64,000 nucleotides of DNA from Vogesella indigofera (GTDB lineage Bacteria > Pseudomonadota > Gammaproteobacteria > Burkholderiales > Chromobacteriaceae): positions 124,001-188,000 of the forward strand of contig NZ_RBID01000016.1 in the NCBI RefSeq assembly GCF_003633895.1, read 5' to 3'. Shown here piece after piece: positions 23,920 to 33,690 of this stretch. Within the stretch, counting starts at the first letter, position 1. Each line of letters opens with the position of its first letter. Under the pieces are notes generated by a model. The model was not told the DNA's origin and did no database searches. It was given only the letters and a program-made list of their open reading frames with translations. Made by a program: the position numbers and the translations under genes.

Positions 23920-25146
23920 ATGCAACTGACCAAAATGACCCGCCTTTCCCTCGCTGTTGCTGCTGCGCTGACTTTGGCTGCGTGCGGCAATAAAGAAGAA
24001 GCCCCGGCCGACGCATCTGCCGCTCAATCCGGCGCCGCTGCTGGTGAAGTCGTGAAGCTCGGCTTTGCCGCGCCACTGACCGGCCCACAGTCGCACTACG
24101 GTGAAGAGTACAAAAACGGCGTGACCCTGGCGATCGAAGATGCTAACGCCGAGAAGCCAACCATCGGCGGCAAGCCGGTGACCTTCGAACTGGTGGCAGA
24201 AGACGACCAGGCAGACCCGAAAACTGCGACCCAGCTGGCGCAGAAATTCGTCGACAACCAGGTAAGCGGCATTGTTGGTCACTTCAACTCCGGCACCTCG
24301 ATCCCGGCTTCGAAGATCTACTCCGACGCAGGCCTGCCACAAGTGGCCATGGCGACTGCCCCGGCTTTCACCCAGCAAGGTTACAAGACCACTTTCCGCT
24401 CCATGACCTCCGATACCCAGCAGGGTTCGGTAATGGGCAAGTTCGTGGTTGAGAAGCTGGCCGCCAAGAAGATCGTCATCGTTGACGACCGTACCGCTTA
24501 CGGCCAGGGTCTGGCTGACGAATTCGAGAAGGCAGTCAAGGCCGCCGGTGGCGAAGTCGTGAAGCGCGAGTTCACCAACGACAAGGCAACCGACTTTGCC
24601 GCCATCATCACCTCGATCAAGGGCACTGCACCTGACGTGGTGTTCTTCGGTGGCGCCGATGCGCAGTCCGCCCCGATGGCCAAGCAGATGAAGCGTCTGG
24701 GCCTGAAGGCACCGCTGGTATCCGGCGAAATGACCAAGACCCCGACCTTCCTGAAGCTGGCTGGCAAGGAAGCCGAAGGCACCATCGCCTCGCTGGCTGG
24801 CCTGCCGCTGGAAAAAATGCCTAAAGGCGGTGACTACGCCACCCGTTACAAGGCTCGCTTCAACGCTGACGTGGCGACCTACTCGCCATACGGCTACGAC
24901 GCGACTCGCGTGATCATTGCTGCGATGAAAGAAGCGGATTCGGTCAAGCCGGCTGACTACCTGCCGAAACTGGCCGCGATCAACTACTCCGGCGTGACTT
25001 CCGCAGCCTGGTCCTACGACCAGAACGGCGACCTGAAAGACGGTGGTATCACCGTGTACAAGGTTGAAGGCGGTGAGTGGAAGGTTATGGAAACTATTGG
25101 TGGTGCCGGCGCTGCCGCAGCCCCTGCTGCTTCCGCTGCCCAGTAA
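23920..25146 (+). CDS. Branched-chain amino acid ABC transporter substrate-binding protein (lipoprotein)
   Basis: Periplasmic-binding protein of the LivJ/LivK (type 1) fold, 408 residues. The N-terminus is a lipoprotein signal with lipobox LAAC and lipidated C22, unlike the secreted LivJ of E. coli. Then follow VKLGFAAPLTGPQSHYGEEYKNGV, VAEDDQADPKTATQLAQKFV and GIVGHFNSGTS, the ligand-pocket region. It ends in an alanine/proline tail. The gene is monocistronic with its own terminator; the nearest Liv permease and ATPases without a visible binding protein are those at the left edge of the window, so it may serve them. That link is an inference. Confidence 0.92.
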   Translation: MQLTKMTRLSLAVAAALTLAACGNKEEAPADASAAQSGAAAGEVVKLGFAAPLTGPQSHYGEEYKNGVTLAIEDANAEKPTIGGKPVTFELVAEDDQADPKTATQLAQKFVDNQVSGIVGHFNSGTSIPASKIYSDAGLPQVAMATAPAFTQQGYKTTFRSMTSDTQQGSVMGKFVVEKLAAKKIVIVDDRTAYGQGLADEFEKAVKAAGGEVVKREFTNDKATDFAAIITSIKGTAPDVVFFGGADAQSAPMAKQMKRLGLKAPLVSGEMTKTPTFLKLAGKEAEGTIASLAGLPLEKMPKGGDYATRYKARFNADVATYSPYGYDATRVIIAAMKEADSVKPADYLPKLAAINYSGVTSAAWSYDQNGDLKDGGITVYKVEGGEWKVMETIGGAGAAAAPAASAAQ

Positions 25147-25163
25147 GTTTCAGGTGGCAGGAC

Positions 25164-25199
25164 AAAAAACCGGCACAGGTTTCTGTGCCGGTTTTTTTT
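25164..25199 (+). terminator. Strong intrinsic terminator after the binding-protein gene
   Basis: A 15-bp stem (25164-25178 with 25183-25197), loop GTTT, ending in a run of eight Ts. It begins 17 bp after the stop codon. The A-run on the other side means it could also act on the opposite strand. Confidence 0.92.
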
Positions 25200-25565
25200 A
25201 TGGCTGTTATTCAGCTGCTAGCGGCAGCTGCCGCCGCTGTTGTGTCGTTGCAAGGTGGGGGTGACTGAATGGCGTTGGCGGCAGGCACGGAGGCGAGAGC
25301 GGGTACGGGCTGCGGCGGGTTCGCTGCCCGCCGGCGATGCTCCGCAGGCGTGTTGCTGTGGGTATTGCGAGGGCTGGCTGGATACGACAAGAGGCATCAC
25401 TACCGGGGTAGTTGATGCCTCCTGTTTTTCGCGCGTGTCCTTGAAAAGCGTAATGCTCTGCAAGGCGGGGCGATGACGCTGCGCTGCTGCGACGCTCATC
25501 GCGCCATTGACTGCGATTTCATTGCCGGCGAGCAGTGCTGTAGCGCGCCGCCTGCCGGCGTCTGC
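25200..25565. other. 366-bp region between two convergent genes, no protein gene seen
   Basis: Apart from an orphan hairpin with U-tract at 25391-25429, nothing is recognisable. Open frames here use codons unlike the neighbours and lack ribosome sites. The GC-rich triplet-like stretch 25210-25350 does not resemble any gene I know. Confidence 0.5.
25391..25429 (+). terminator. Orphan terminator-like hairpin
   Basis: GAGGCATCACTAC pairs with GTAGTTGATGCCTC (one bulged T) around CGGG, followed by CTGTTTTTC. On the plus strand it has no gene to terminate, since the preceding gene already has a terminator 200 bp upstream; it could end an unrecognised short transcript. Confidence 0.45.
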
Positions 25566-26354
25566 TTATGCGTCCGGTACGTTCAGCGAGTTGATGCTGA
25601 AACCGCCATCGACATAGGTGATTTCACCGGTGATGCCCGACGCCAGGTCGGACAGCATGAAGGCGGCGGTGTTGCCGACTTCTTCGGTGGTCACGTTGCG
25701 GCGCAGGCAGGACTGGTTGGCCGCCATCGACAGCAGCTTGCCGAAGCCGGAGATGCCGGCTGCGGCCAAGGTCTTGATCGGACCGGCGGAAATGGCGTTC
25801 ACGCGGATGCCGTCCTTGCCCAGGCTGGCTGCCATGAAGCGAACCGAAGCTTCCAGGCTGGCCTTGGCCAGACCCATCACGTTGTAGTTCGGGATCGCGC
25901 GCACCGCGCCGAGGTAAGACAAGGTCAGTAGCGCGCCGTTGCGGCCCTGCATCATCGGACGGGCGGCCTTGGCCAGCGCCGGGAAGCTGTAGGCCGACAC
26001 GTCGTGTGCGGTCTGGAATGCTTCGCGGGTCAGCGCGTCGAGGAAGTCGCCTTCCAGCGACTCGCGCGGGGCGAATGCAATGGCGTGTACCAGGCCGTCG
26101 AGGCCGTCCCATTCCTTGCCAAGGTCAGCAAACAGCTGCTCGATTTCCTGATCGTTCTGTACGTCGCAGCGGAAGACCTGTGTGCTGCCGAAGTCGGCGG
26201 CCATTTCGCGGACGCGGTCTTCCAGTTTGTCTACGACATAAGTGAACGCCAGTTCTGCGCCCTCGCGGTGACAGGCCTGCGCGATACCGTAGGCAATCGA
26301 CCGGTTAGAAATCATGCCGGTAATCAGGATCTTTTTACCCTGCAAGAAACCCAT
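25566..26354 (-). CDS. fabI: Enoyl-[acyl-carrier-protein] reductase (NADH) FabI
   Basis: Reduces enoyl-ACP in the last step of each fatty acid elongation cycle. The 262-residue short-chain dehydrogenase has the Rossmann start [19 protein letters not shown] and the FabI active site with Y147, Y157 and K164 (spacing Tyr-x6-Lys, distinct from other short-chain dehydrogenases). ATG 26354 follows AAGGA; a longer frame to 26381 lacks support. It is divergent from trxA; a TATAAT on the minus strand (26393-26388) could be its -10. Confidence 0.96.
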   Translation of the reverse strand: MGFLQGKKILITGMISNRSIAYGIAQACHREGAELAFTYVVDKLEDRVREMAADFGSTQVFRCDVQNDQEIEQLFADLGKEWDGLDGLVHAIAFAPRESLEGDFLDALTREAFQTAHDVSAYSFPALAKAARPMMQGRNGALLTLSYLGAVRAIPNYNVMGLAKASLEASVRFMAASLGKDGIRVNAISAGPIKTLAAAGISGFGKLLSMAANQSCLRRNVTTEEVGNTAAFMLSDLASGITGEITYVDGGFSINSLNVPDA

Positions 26355-26540
26355 GTTGAATCCTTCGTTATTTTCAAGCAAGCGCGCATTATAACCGCCT
26401 ATTGTCCGACAGTGTTTGTTCTCTCTGCGCTTGTCGTGTGCGGTGTGTTGAAACAGCCCCTGTCAAGGCTTGCTGCCCGTGCCGGGTATTGCTACCATCG
26501 CCCATCAAACCTGAAATTGACAGACTTCGAGAGGAAGACG

Positions 26541-26870
26541 ATGAGCGACCTGATCCTGCATGTGACTGATGATTCTTTCGAACAAGAAGTACTTAAGTCC
26601 GAGCAGCCGGTGCTGGTGGATTACTGGGCCGAGTGGTGCGGTCCCTGCAAGATGATTGCACCGATCCTGGATGATGTTGCCAAGGAATATCAGGGCCGTC
26701 TGACCGTTGCCAAGCTGAATATCGACCAGAACGAAGCCACTCCGCCGAAGTTCGGCATCCGTGGCATCCCGACGCTGATGCTGTTCAAGGGCGGCGAAGT
26801 GGCCGCAACCAAGGTTGGCGCTTTGTCCAAAACGCAACTGGTTGAATTCCTGAACAATAACCTGGCCTGA
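26541..26870 (+). CDS. trxA: Thioredoxin 1
   Basis: Cytosolic dithiol reductant, 109 residues. The active site WCGPCK has C33 and C36, and the cis-proline loop appears as [10 protein letters not shown]. Length and motif spacing match E. coli TrxA. GAGGAAGACG precedes the ATG at 26541. It is followed by rho, the same gene order as in E. coli and many proteobacteria, with a hairpin in the 157-bp gap. Confidence 0.98.
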   Translation: MSDLILHVTDDSFEQEVLKSEQPVLVDYWAEWCGPCKMIAPILDDVAKEYQGRLTVAKLNIDQNEATPPKFGIRGIPTLMLFKGGEVAATKVGALSKTQLVEFLNNNLA

Positions 26871-26923
26871 TTGAATTGACACGCCTGTACTGATCGGCTA
26901 TCTTCAAGCCAGATCTTCAAAAG

Positions 26924-26949
26924 TCGAGCGACCTGACACGGTCGCTCGA
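26924..26949 (+). terminator. Hairpin between trxA and rho
   Basis: Perfect 10-bp stem (26924-26933 with 26940-26949) around TGACAC. The following bases TTCTCATCTGATTTCC are only weakly U-rich, so this may be a leaky terminator or part of a rho leader; rho is autogenously attenuated in E. coli. Confidence 0.55.
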
Positions 26950-27027
26950 TTCTCATCTGATTTCCCCCGTACTCATTAGCAGCGCATCCCGTTTTTTGTC
27001 CCGTTACCGGTCGACGCCACACATACC

Positions 27028-28284
27028 ATGCATTTATCCGATCTCAAGCATCAGCACGTCAGCGAACTCGTAGAAATGGCCATCGCCAACGAGATCGACG
27101 GTGCCAACCGCCTGCGCAAGCAGGATCTCATCTTTGCCATCCTGAAGCATCAGGCCAAAAAAGGCGAAAGCATCTTCGGTGAGGGCACCCTGGAAGTGCT
27201 GCCTGACGGTTTCGGCTTTCTGCGCAGCCCGGAAGCATCCTATCTGGCCGGTCCTGACGACATCTACGTCAGCCCGTCGCAGATCCGCCGTTTCAACCTG
27301 CATACCGGCGACACCATCGACGGCGAAATCCGCACCCCGAAAGAGGGTGAGCGTTACTTTGCCCTGGTCAAGGTCGACAAGGTCAACGGTGGCCCGCCGG
27401 AAGCGGCCAAGCACAAGATCCTGTTCGAAAACCTGACGCCGCTGTTTCCGACTGAACGTCTGGTGCTGGAACGCGACATCAAGGCCGAAGAAAACATCAC
27501 CAGCCGCATCATCGACCTGATCGCGCCGATCGGCAAAGGCCAGCGTGCCTTGCTGGTGGCGCCGCCCAAGTCGGGCAAGACGGTGATGCTGACCCACATT
27601 GCGCACGCCATTACCACCAACCATCCGGAAGTGGAAATGATCGTGCTGCTGATCGACGAGCGTCCGGAAGAAGTGACCGAGATGCAGCGTTCGGTGAAGG
27701 GCGAAGTGGTGTCCTCGACCTTCGACGAACCGGCCACACGTCACGTGCAGGTTGCCGAAATGGTGATCGAGAAGGCGAAACGTCTGGTCGAGCACAAGAA
27801 GGACGTGGTGATCCTGCTGGACTCCATTACCCGTTTGGCCCGCGCCTACAACACCGTGATCCCGTCCTCCGGCAAGGTGCTGACCGGTGGTGTCGACGCC
27901 AACGCGCTGCAGCGTCCGAAGCGTTTCTTCGGTGCGGCACGTAATATCGAAGAAGGCGGCTCGCTGACCATCATCGCCACCGCGCTGGTCGATACCGGTT
28001 CGCGGATGGACGACGTGATCTTCGAGGAGTTCAAGGGTACCGGCAACATGGAACTGCACCTCGACCGCCGCATGGCGGAGAAGCGCACCTTCCCGGCGAT
28101 CAACATCAACCGCTCCGGCACCCGCCGCGAAGAGCTGCTGATCCAGCAGGACCAGTTGCAGCGCATCTGGGTATTGCGCAAGTTGCTGTACCCGATGGAC
28201 GATCTGGAGGCGATGGAGTTCTTGCTGGGCAAGATCAAGGCCACCAAGACCAACCTGGCTTTCTTTGATTCGATGCGTCGCTAA
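27028..28284 (+). CDS. rho: Transcription termination factor Rho
   Basis: Hexameric RNA-dependent ATPase that ends transcription. Of 418 residues, 1-45 are the N-terminal helical domain, about 50-118 the cold-shock-like RNA-binding domain ([13 protein letters not shown]), and the rest the ATPase core with Walker A PPKSGKT at 179-185, [12 protein letters not shown] and the Q-loop/R-loop region. Length matches E. coli Rho (419). No extra N-terminal insertion is present. A terminator follows the stop. Confidence 0.98.
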   Translation: MHLSDLKHQHVSELVEMAIANEIDGANRLRKQDLIFAILKHQAKKGESIFGEGTLEVLPDGFGFLRSPEASYLAGPDDIYVSPSQIRRFNLHTGDTIDGEIRTPKEGERYFALVKVDKVNGGPPEAAKHKILFENLTPLFPTERLVLERDIKAEENITSRIIDLIAPIGKGQRALLVAPPKSGKTVMLTHIAHAITTNHPEVEMIVLLIDERPEEVTEMQRSVKGEVVSSTFDEPATRHVQVAEMVIEKAKRLVEHKKDVVILLDSITRLARAYNTVIPSSGKVLTGGVDANALQRPKRFFGAARNIEEGGSLTIIATALVDTGSRMDDVIFEEFKGTGNMELHLDRRMAEKRTFPAININRSGTRREELLIQQDQLQRIWVLRKLLYPMDDLEAMEFLLGKIKATKTNLAFFDSMRR

Positions 28285-28304
28285 GACGCCAGGCATGACT
28301 GTTC

Positions 28305-28330
28305 AAACGCCAGGTTCCCCTGGCGTTTTT
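28305..28330 (+). terminator. Intrinsic terminator after rho
   Basis: Stem of 10 bp (28305-28314 with 28319-28328), loop TTCC, followed by Ts and CTTTG. It lies 20 bp after rho and only 19 bp before the next start. Confidence 0.85.
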
Positions 28331-28348
28331 CTTTGCAGAAGCGAAATA

Positions 28349-28999
28349 ATGAACTGGATGGATTTACTGCTGGATCTGGACGGCTATTCGATCATCGGCA
28401 CGGTGGCGTTTGCGGTTTCCGGCTACCTGCTTGGGGTGCGCAAGCATCTCGACCTGCTGGGGGTGGTGATTGTCACGCTGCTGACCGCGATAGGCGGTGG
28501 CATCATCCGCGACATGCTGGTTGGCCGCATGCCGATGGTGTTCCTCGATAACACCAATCTGGTGGTGATCGCGCTGACCGTGCTGCTGGCGTGGCTGGTG
28601 CGGCTGCACAAGCGCGAGAACGAGGTGCTGACCACGCTGTTCATCATCGCCGACTCCATCGGCCTGGTGGCGTTCAGCCTGGCCGGGGCCAAGCTGGGAG
28701 TGGAGTTCCATCTCAATGCTTTCGGCGTGATCCTGCTCGGCTTTGTGACCGCGGTCGGTGGTGGCATCGTGCGCGACATGATGGTCAACGATGTGCCGTT
28801 CATCCTGCACAAGGATTTTTACGGCACGGTGTCGATCGTGGTGGCGGCGCTGCTGTTCGTGCTCAGCCGCTTCGGCTGGGATCATCTGCTGGCGGTACAA
28901 CTGGTATTCGTCGCCGGCGTGGCGCTGCGCCTGCTGGCGCACTGGGGCGAGCTGTCGCTGCCAAAGCTGGCGGCACAGCGGAAAGGACGGGATAACTGA
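28349..28999 (+). CDS. TRIC-family (UPF0126) membrane cation channel-like protein
   Basis: A 216-residue membrane protein made of two repeats of the UPF0126/TRIC fold. Each repeat has three helices and a kinked glycine motif: GGGIIRDM at 49-56 and GGGIVRDM at 137-144. Prokaryotic TRIC channels form potassium-permeable trimers; physiological role here is unknown. ATG 28349 has only a weak ribosome site, with the rho terminator directly upstream. The stop shares one base with the following Nudix gene (TGATG), so the two are translationally coupled. Confidence 0.88.
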   Translation: MNWMDLLLDLDGYSIIGTVAFAVSGYLLGVRKHLDLLGVVIVTLLTAIGGGIIRDMLVGRMPMVFLDNTNLVVIALTVLLAWLVRLHKRENEVLTTLFIIADSIGLVAFSLAGAKLGVEFHLNAFGVILLGFVTAVGGGIVRDMMVNDVPFILHKDFYGTVSIVVAALLFVLSRFGWDHLLAVQLVFVAGVALRLLAHWGELSLPKLAAQRKGRDN

Positions 29000-29604
29000 T
29001 GTGGCCTGCCGAGTTCGAGCGTGCCCACGCCTGGTTTGCCGCGGCACTGGTGCAGATGCCGGCGGCGGCGGACGACGAGGGTCTGTTGCCGCGGCCGCAG
29101 GCGCGCAGCCAGGCGGCGGTATTGCTGGCCATCGTCTGGCAGCAGGGCGAGCCCAGCGTGTTGCTGACGCGGCGTACCGCGCACCTGCGCAGTCATGGCG
29201 GCCAGATCAGCCTGCCCGGCGGCAAACTGGAGCCGCAGGACGCGGACGCGGCCAGTGCCGCCTTGCGCGAGGCGGAGGAGGAGGTCGGCCTCTCGCCGGC
29301 GCTGGTGCAGCTGGCCGGGGTGATGCCGCCCTACATCACCATTACCGGCTACGAGGTGACGCCGGTACTGGGCCTGCTGGCGCAGCCGTTCCAGCCGGTG
29401 CCGGCACCGGACGAGGTCGACGAGGTATTCTTTGTGCCGCTGGCGCACCTGATGGATGTCGCCGCCTACCAGCGCCACGCGGTGCAGCGCGATGGCTTCA
29501 GCGGCCACTACTATGCGATCAGCTACGGTGACTACTTCATCTGGGGGGCCACGGCGGCGATGTTGCGGCGGCTGGCGCTGCACCTGGCGGCGTGGTCGCG
29601 CTGA
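28999..29604 (+). CDS. Nudix CoA pyrophosphatase (NudL-type)
   Basis: A 201-residue Nudix hydrolase. The Nudix box spans about 74-98 (PGGK ... REAEEEVGL) and is preceded by LLTRRTAHLRSHGGQISLPGG, the UPF0035 motif that marks coenzyme A pyrophosphatases, which split CoA and derivatives to 4'-phosphopantetheine and adenosine 3',5'-bisphosphate. The start overlaps the TRIC gene stop. A strong hairpin follows the gene. Confidence 0.9.
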   Translation: MWPAEFERAHAWFAAALVQMPAAADDEGLLPRPQARSQAAVLLAIVWQQGEPSVLLTRRTAHLRSHGGQISLPGGKLEPQDADAASAALREAEEEVGLSPALVQLAGVMPPYITITGYEVTPVLGLLAQPFQPVPAPDEVDEVFFVPLAHLMDVAAYQRHAVQRDGFSGHYYAISYGDYFIWGATAAMLRRLALHLAAWSR

Positions 29605-29626
29605 GGCTGTCGGCCGTCGCGAAACG

Positions 29627-29656
29627 AAAAAACCACCGCATTGCGGTGGTTTTTTG
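29627..29656. terminator. Bidirectional terminator between the Nudix gene and rhlE
   Basis: AAAAAACCACCGCA (29627-29640) faces TGCGGTGGTTTTTT (29642-29655), giving a stem of about 12 bp and U-tracts on both strands for the convergent genes. Confidence 0.9.
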
Positions 29657-29658
29657 TT

Positions 29659-29671
29659 TGCGGCCAACCTT
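29659..29671 (-). repeat. Dispersed 13-bp repeat, single intergenic copy
   Basis: TGCGGCCAACCTT on the plus strand directly after the terminator and 6 bp before the rhlE stop. It is unpaired, showing that intergenic copies are not all hairpin arms. Confidence 0.85.
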
Positions 29672-29676
29672 GTCGC

Positions 29677-31407
29677 TTAGCGCTTTGGTGGGCTGAACAG
29701 CGCCGAGGTTTGGCGCGGCTTGCCGCTGCCGCCCTGGCGTGGCTTGCCACCACCGCCGGCCGGTTTGCCGCTGCCGCCGTTGCGCGGCTGGCCCGCCGGC
29801 TTGCGCAGCGGGGCATCTTCGGTCGGCGAAATGCCCAGTGCGTGCAGTGTCAGCGTTGGCTGGCGCGGGCCGTCGTCGTGGAAGTAGTTGCCGTTCGGCT
29901 CCTGCTGCGGATTGCGCTTGGGCGCGTTGTTGCGCGACTCGTTGCGGCGCGGCTCGGCGGCGGCCTGTGGCTGGCGCGGCTTGCCGGCTGCCGGCTTGGC
30001 GCTGCCGTTGGCCGCTTTGGCGGCGGCGGGCTTGCCGTTGCTGCGTGCGGCAGCCGGACGGGCGGCGTCATCACGCGGCTCGTTGCGACGGCCGTTGCTG
30101 TCGCCCTGACGCGGTTTGGCTTGTGCCGCCGGCTGGCGGCGCTGGTTGCTGCCAGCGCTGCCTTCGCGACGCTTGCTGCTGCCTTTTGGCGGCGTGGCGG
30201 TCGGGGTCAGTGCGCCGTGGATGTAGCGGCCAAGGCCGATCTCGATGGCCTGCGGTTCTTCGTTGGGGTTGGCCTCGAAGCCGGGCACGGTGAAGCGGTC
30301 CACGGTCTGCTTGGTCAGTTTTTCGATGTCGCGCAGGAAGCCCAGCTCGTCCACGCAAACCAGCGAGATCGCCTCGCCGACGCAGCCGGCACGGCCGGTA
30401 CGGCCGATGCGGTGCACGTAGTCTTCCGGTACGTTCGGCAGCTCGTAGTTGACCACGTGCGGCAGTTCTTCGATGTCTAGGCCGCGGGCGGCGATGTCGG
30501 TGGCAACCAGTACCGGCAGGCTGCCGTCCTTGAAGCCGGCCAGCGCCTTGGTGCGCGCGCCCTGGCTCTTGTTGCCGTGGATCGCCATCGAGGCGATGCC
30601 GGCTTTTTCGAGTTTTTCCGCCAGGCGGTTGGCGCCGTGCTTGGTGCGGGTGAACACCAGTACCTGGTGCCAGTCGCCGCCCTTGATCATCTCGATCAGC
30701 AGCTCGGTCTTGCGGTCGCGGTCGACCAGATGCACTTTCTGGGTGATCTGGGCGTTGGTCTGGTTCGGGCGCGCCACTTCCACCAGCTTAGGCTGGTTCA
30801 GCAGCTTGTCGGCCAGGGTCTTGATCTCGTTGGAGAAGGTGGCCGAGAACAGCAGCGTCTGGCGCTCCTTCGGCAGCATCGCCAGCACTTTCTTGATGTC
30901 GTGGATGAAGCCCATGTCCAGCATGCGGTCGGCTTCGTCCAGTACCAGGATCTCGACGCCGGACAGGTCGACGGTCTTCTGGCCGGCGTGGTCCAGCAGG
31001 CGGCCCGGTGTCGCCACCAGGATATCGACCGGCTTGCGCAGCTGGGCGATCTGCGGGTTGATGCCGACACCGCCGAACATCACCATCGATTTCAGCGGCA
31101 GGTATTTGCCGTACTCGCGCACGGATTCTTCCACCTGGGCGGCCAGTTCGCGGGTCGGGGTCAGCACCAGTGCGCGCGGACGGCCCTTCTGCTTGGACGG
31201 CTGGTCCATCAGGCGGTGCAGCAGCGGCAGGGTGAAACCGGCGGTTTTACCGGTACCGGTCTGCGCTGCGGCCAGCAGGTCGCCGCCTTGCAATACTTGA
31301 GGAATGGCCTGCGCCTGGATAGGGGTAGGCTGGGTGTAGCCGGTATCGGCTACGGCACGCAACAGTGGCTCGGCAAGGCCTAGTGCGGCAAAAGTCAGTT
31401 CGGACAT
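29677..31407 (-). CDS. rhlE: DEAD-box RNA helicase RhlE
   Basis: ATP-dependent RNA helicase of ribosome assembly and RNA decay, 576 residues. Motif I AQTGTGKT is at 48-55, DEAD at 157-160 and SAT at 188-190, with the HRIGRTGR motif in the second RecA domain. Residues from about 390 to the end are low-complexity, rich in R, G, P, K, N and A, ending [18 protein letters not shown]; such tails bind RNA and help condensate formation in relatives. ATG 31407. It is monocistronic and ends at a shared terminator. Confidence 0.95.
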   Translation of the reverse strand: MSELTFAALGLAEPLLRAVADTGYTQPTPIQAQAIPQVLQGGDLLAAAQTGTGKTAGFTLPLLHRLMDQPSKQKGRPRALVLTPTRELAAQVEESVREYGKYLPLKSMVMFGGVGINPQIAQLRKPVDILVATPGRLLDHAGQKTVDLSGVEILVLDEADRMLDMGFIHDIKKVLAMLPKERQTLLFSATFSNEIKTLADKLLNQPKLVEVARPNQTNAQITQKVHLVDRDRKTELLIEMIKGGDWHQVLVFTRTKHGANRLAEKLEKAGIASMAIHGNKSQGARTKALAGFKDGSLPVLVATDIAARGLDIEELPHVVNYELPNVPEDYVHRIGRTGRAGCVGEAISLVCVDELGFLRDIEKLTKQTVDRFTVPGFEANPNEEPQAIEIGLGRYIHGALTPTATPPKGSSKRREGSAGSNQRRQPAAQAKPRQGDSNGRRNEPRDDAARPAAARSNGKPAAAKAANGSAKPAAGKPRQPQAAAEPRRNESRNNAPKRNPQQEPNGNYFHDDGPRQPTLTLHALGISPTEDAPLRKPAGQPRNGGSGKPAGGGGKPRQGGSGKPRQTSALFSPPKR

Positions 31408-31617
31408 TTATTGTGCAATCAGGATGTCTGCCCATTGCAAAGACAATACCAATCCGGGCGGACAAAAATAGTGTTTTCAATGGAGGACCCGGCGGGAGAG
31501 TGCGGGTCTGAAGAAAAGGTCGCGGTGATTGGTGGCACGCGATTCGCTAGTGTACTCCGATTGCCGCCGTTGTGCAGCGAATCATTGACAATAAATTGCT
31601 GGTATGCGGTTTGGGTG

Positions 31618-31648
31618 GGGCGGGGTGCTGCATTGCAACACCCCGCCC
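31618..31648 (-). terminator. GC-rich hairpin after the valine operon
   Basis: GGGCGGGGTG (31618-31627) pairs with CACCCCGCCC (31639-31648); the loop itself has TGCA/TGCA pairing. It sits 8 bp past the mmsB stop on the minus strand. No U-tract follows, so it may act as an RNA-end stabiliser or a Rho-assisted end. Confidence 0.5.
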
Positions 31649-31655
31649 GGTGCCG

Positions 31656-32540
31656 TCAGTGGCGGAAGTGGTTCACGATGCTGGAGAAATCCAGCTTGCC
31701 GTTGCCGTCGGCGACGTGGCTTTCGTACAGGTTGCGCGCCAGCGCGCCCAGCGGGTTGGCGGCGTGGCTTTGCAGTGCGGTTTCCTCGGCGAGGCCGAGA
31801 TCCTTCAGCATCAGCTCCGACATGAAGCCGCCGCTGTAGCCGCGGCTGGCCGGGCTGTTCTCCATCACGCCTGGCCACGGGTTGTACAGCTCCAGCGCCC
31901 AGTTGCGGCCGGAGCTTTTGCTCATGATCTCGGACAGCACTGCCGGATCGAGGCCGTTTTTCACCCCCAGTGCCAGCGCCTCGGCGGTGCCGGCCATCAG
32001 GATGCCGAGCAGCATGTTGTTGCACACCTTGGCGGTCTGGCCGGCGCCGATGTCGCCGGCGTGGAAGATGTTCTTGCCCATTGCCGCCAACAGAGGTCGC
32101 GCCGCCTCAAGGTTGGCCGCATCGCCGCCGACCATGAAGGTGAGGGTGCCGGCGGCGGCGCCCGCGGTGCCGCCGGATACCGGCGCATCGAGAAAGCGCA
32201 GGCCGGCGTCGCTGGCGGCGTGGCCGACGCCGCGTGCGGTGTGCGCGGCGATGGTGCTGCAGTCGATCACCAGCGTGCCGGCGGGCAGGCGGGCGATCAG
32301 GCCGTCGTCACCGAGGTAGAGCCCTTCGACATGGCGCCCGGCCGGCAGCATCGAGATCACCGCGTCGGCGTTCTGGATCGCCTCGGCGACGCTGGCAGCC
32401 GCGCGGCCGCCGTTGTCGCTGAAGTGCTGCAGCGCCTCGGCGGAGAGGTCGACCCCGCTGACGCTGAAACCGGCGCGCACCAGATTGATGGCCATCGGGC
32501 CGCCCATATTCCCCAGGCCGATAAAGGCGATGTGTTGCAT
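31656..32540 (-). CDS. mmsB: 3-hydroxyisobutyrate dehydrogenase
   Basis: Oxidises 3-hydroxyisobutyrate to methylmalonate semialdehyde in valine breakdown. Of 294 residues, the NAD-binding GLGNMG is at 8-13, the substrate loop DAPVSGGTAGA near 120, and the catalytic lysine in QTAKVCNNML near 170. GAGGAGC precedes the ATG at 32540. It is the last gene of a five-gene operon starting at mmsA. A dispersed repeat at 32109-32121 encodes AANL. Confidence 0.95.
   Translation of the reverse strand: MQHIAFIGLGNMGGPMAINLVRAGFSVSGVDLSAEALQHFSDNGGRAAASVAEAIQNADAVISMLPAGRHVEGLYLGDDGLIARLPAGTLVIDCSTIAAHTARGVGHAASDAGLRFLDAPVSGGTAGAAAGTLTFMVGGDAANLEAARPLLAAMGKNIFHAGDIGAGQTAKVCNNMLLGILMAGTAEALALGVKNGLDPAVLSEIMSKSSGRNWALELYNPWPGVMENSPASRGYSGGFMSELMLKDLGLAEETALQSHAANPLGALARNLYESHVADGNGKLDFSSIVNHFRH
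32109..32121 (+). repeat. Dispersed 13-bp repeat, exact copy in mmsB
   Basis: Plus-strand AAGGTTGGCCGCA, antisense to mmsB, which reads it as A-A-N-L (GGDAANLEAAR) on a surface helix of the NAD domain, judging by family alignment from memory. Confidence 0.85.
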
Positions 32541-32562
32541 GTGTTGCTCCTCTTGCGTGTGT

Positions 32563-33690
32563 TCAGTGCAGGGCGGCCAGCGGGTGATCCTGCTCGCGCC
32601 ACGGCGAGCGGAAGTGCTGCGCCACCCAGTGTTGGTCAACTGCGGCCAGCGTCGGGTGCGACCACTGCGGGTTGCGGTCCTTGTCGACCAGCAGCGCGCG
32701 CACGCCTTCGCGGAAATCCGGCGCGGCGCAGAAATTCAGCGACAGCACCAGCTCCATGCGCAACACCTCGGCCAGCGACAGATGTTTGGCGCGGCGGAAA
32801 ATCTCCCAGGTGACGGCGGCGCTGCTCGGGCTGCCGGCGGCGTAGCTCCTGGCGGCGGCAGCCAGCCAAGCGTCCTCGAAGGCGGTGTGGCGCAGTGTCT
32901 GGTCCACCGCCGCCAGCGAGCCCTTGTTCATCAGCTGATGGATCAGCGGCAGGCAACGCATCACGTTGCTGTCGGCCAGCGCATCGCCGTTGCCGGCCTC
33001 CAGCTCGCCCAGCAGCGCGGTGAGCTGGCTGTGGTTGGCCGCACTGTCGGCGTGCCAGCCGGCGGCGGCGAGTCTCGCCAGCAGCGGCGACCAGCCGTCC
33101 TGCGGCAGGATGTGGTCGGCGAGATTGCACAGCAGCGCGTCGCGCGCGTTTAGCGGCGCGCCGGTCAGGCCGAGGAACAGGCCGGCCTTGGCCGGCATCC
33201 GCTGCAGGAACCAGCTGCCGGCGACATCGGGATACAGGCCGATGCTGATTTCCGGCATCGCGATGCGGGTGCTGGCGGTGGCGACGCGGTGGCTGGCGCC
33301 GGCCATCAGGCCGAGACCGCCGCCCATCACGATGCCGCTGCCCCACAGCAGGATAGGCTTGGCATAGGTGTGGATGCGGTAATCCAGCGTGTATTCGGCG
33401 GTGAAAAACGCCTCGGCCTGCGGGTTGGGCCACTGCTGCTCGGGGTCGCTCACCAGTGCCTCGCGCAGTGCGCGCACGTCGCCGCCGGCGCAGAAGGCCT
33501 TGTCGCCGGCTCCACGCAACAGCACGGCAGCGATGCCGTCATCCTGATCCCAGATCGACAGCCGCGCGTCGAGCAGGCGGATCATGTCGCCGTTGAGTGC
33601 GTTGAGCGCCTTTTCCGCGTTCAGTGTCGCCACGCCGAGGCGGTGGCCGCTGGCGGTGGGGATTTCGTCAAACAGTACGACGTCGTTCAT
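32563..33690 (-). CDS. 3-hydroxyisobutyryl-CoA hydrolase (enoyl-CoA hydratase/isomerase family 2)
   Basis: Hydrolyses 3-hydroxyisobutyryl-CoA to the free acid, the CoA-releasing step peculiar to valine catabolism. The 375-residue length and the crotonase motifs AFCAGGDVRALRE, GIVMGGGLGLM and MPEISIGLYPDVAGSWFL identify family 2, rather than a simple hydratase (about 260 residues). The C-terminal helical extension contains LVDKDRNPQW, also typical. It lies between the enoyl-CoA hydratase and mmsB, exactly where the pathway needs it. Confidence 0.92.
   Translation of the reverse strand: MNDVVLFDEIPTASGHRLGVATLNAEKALNALNGDMIRLLDARLSIWDQDDGIAAVLLRGAGDKAFCAGGDVRALREALVSDPEQQWPNPQAEAFFTAEYTLDYRIHTYAKPILLWGSGIVMGGGLGLMAGASHRVATASTRIAMPEISIGLYPDVAGSWFLQRMPAKAGLFLGLTGAPLNARDALLCNLADHILPQDGWSPLLARLAAAGWHADSAANHSQLTALLGELEAGNGDALADSNVMRCLPLIHQLMNKGSLAAVDQTLRHTAFEDAWLAAAARSYAAGSPSSAAVTWEIFRRAKHLSLAEVLRMELVLSLNFCAAPDFREGVRALLVDKDRNPQWSHPTLAAVDQHWVAQHFRSPWREQDHPLAALH

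Noticed and set aside
27034-28296. Long antisense frame opposite rho
   Set aside because: Same GC-driven shadow pattern; rho on the other strand is certain and full length.
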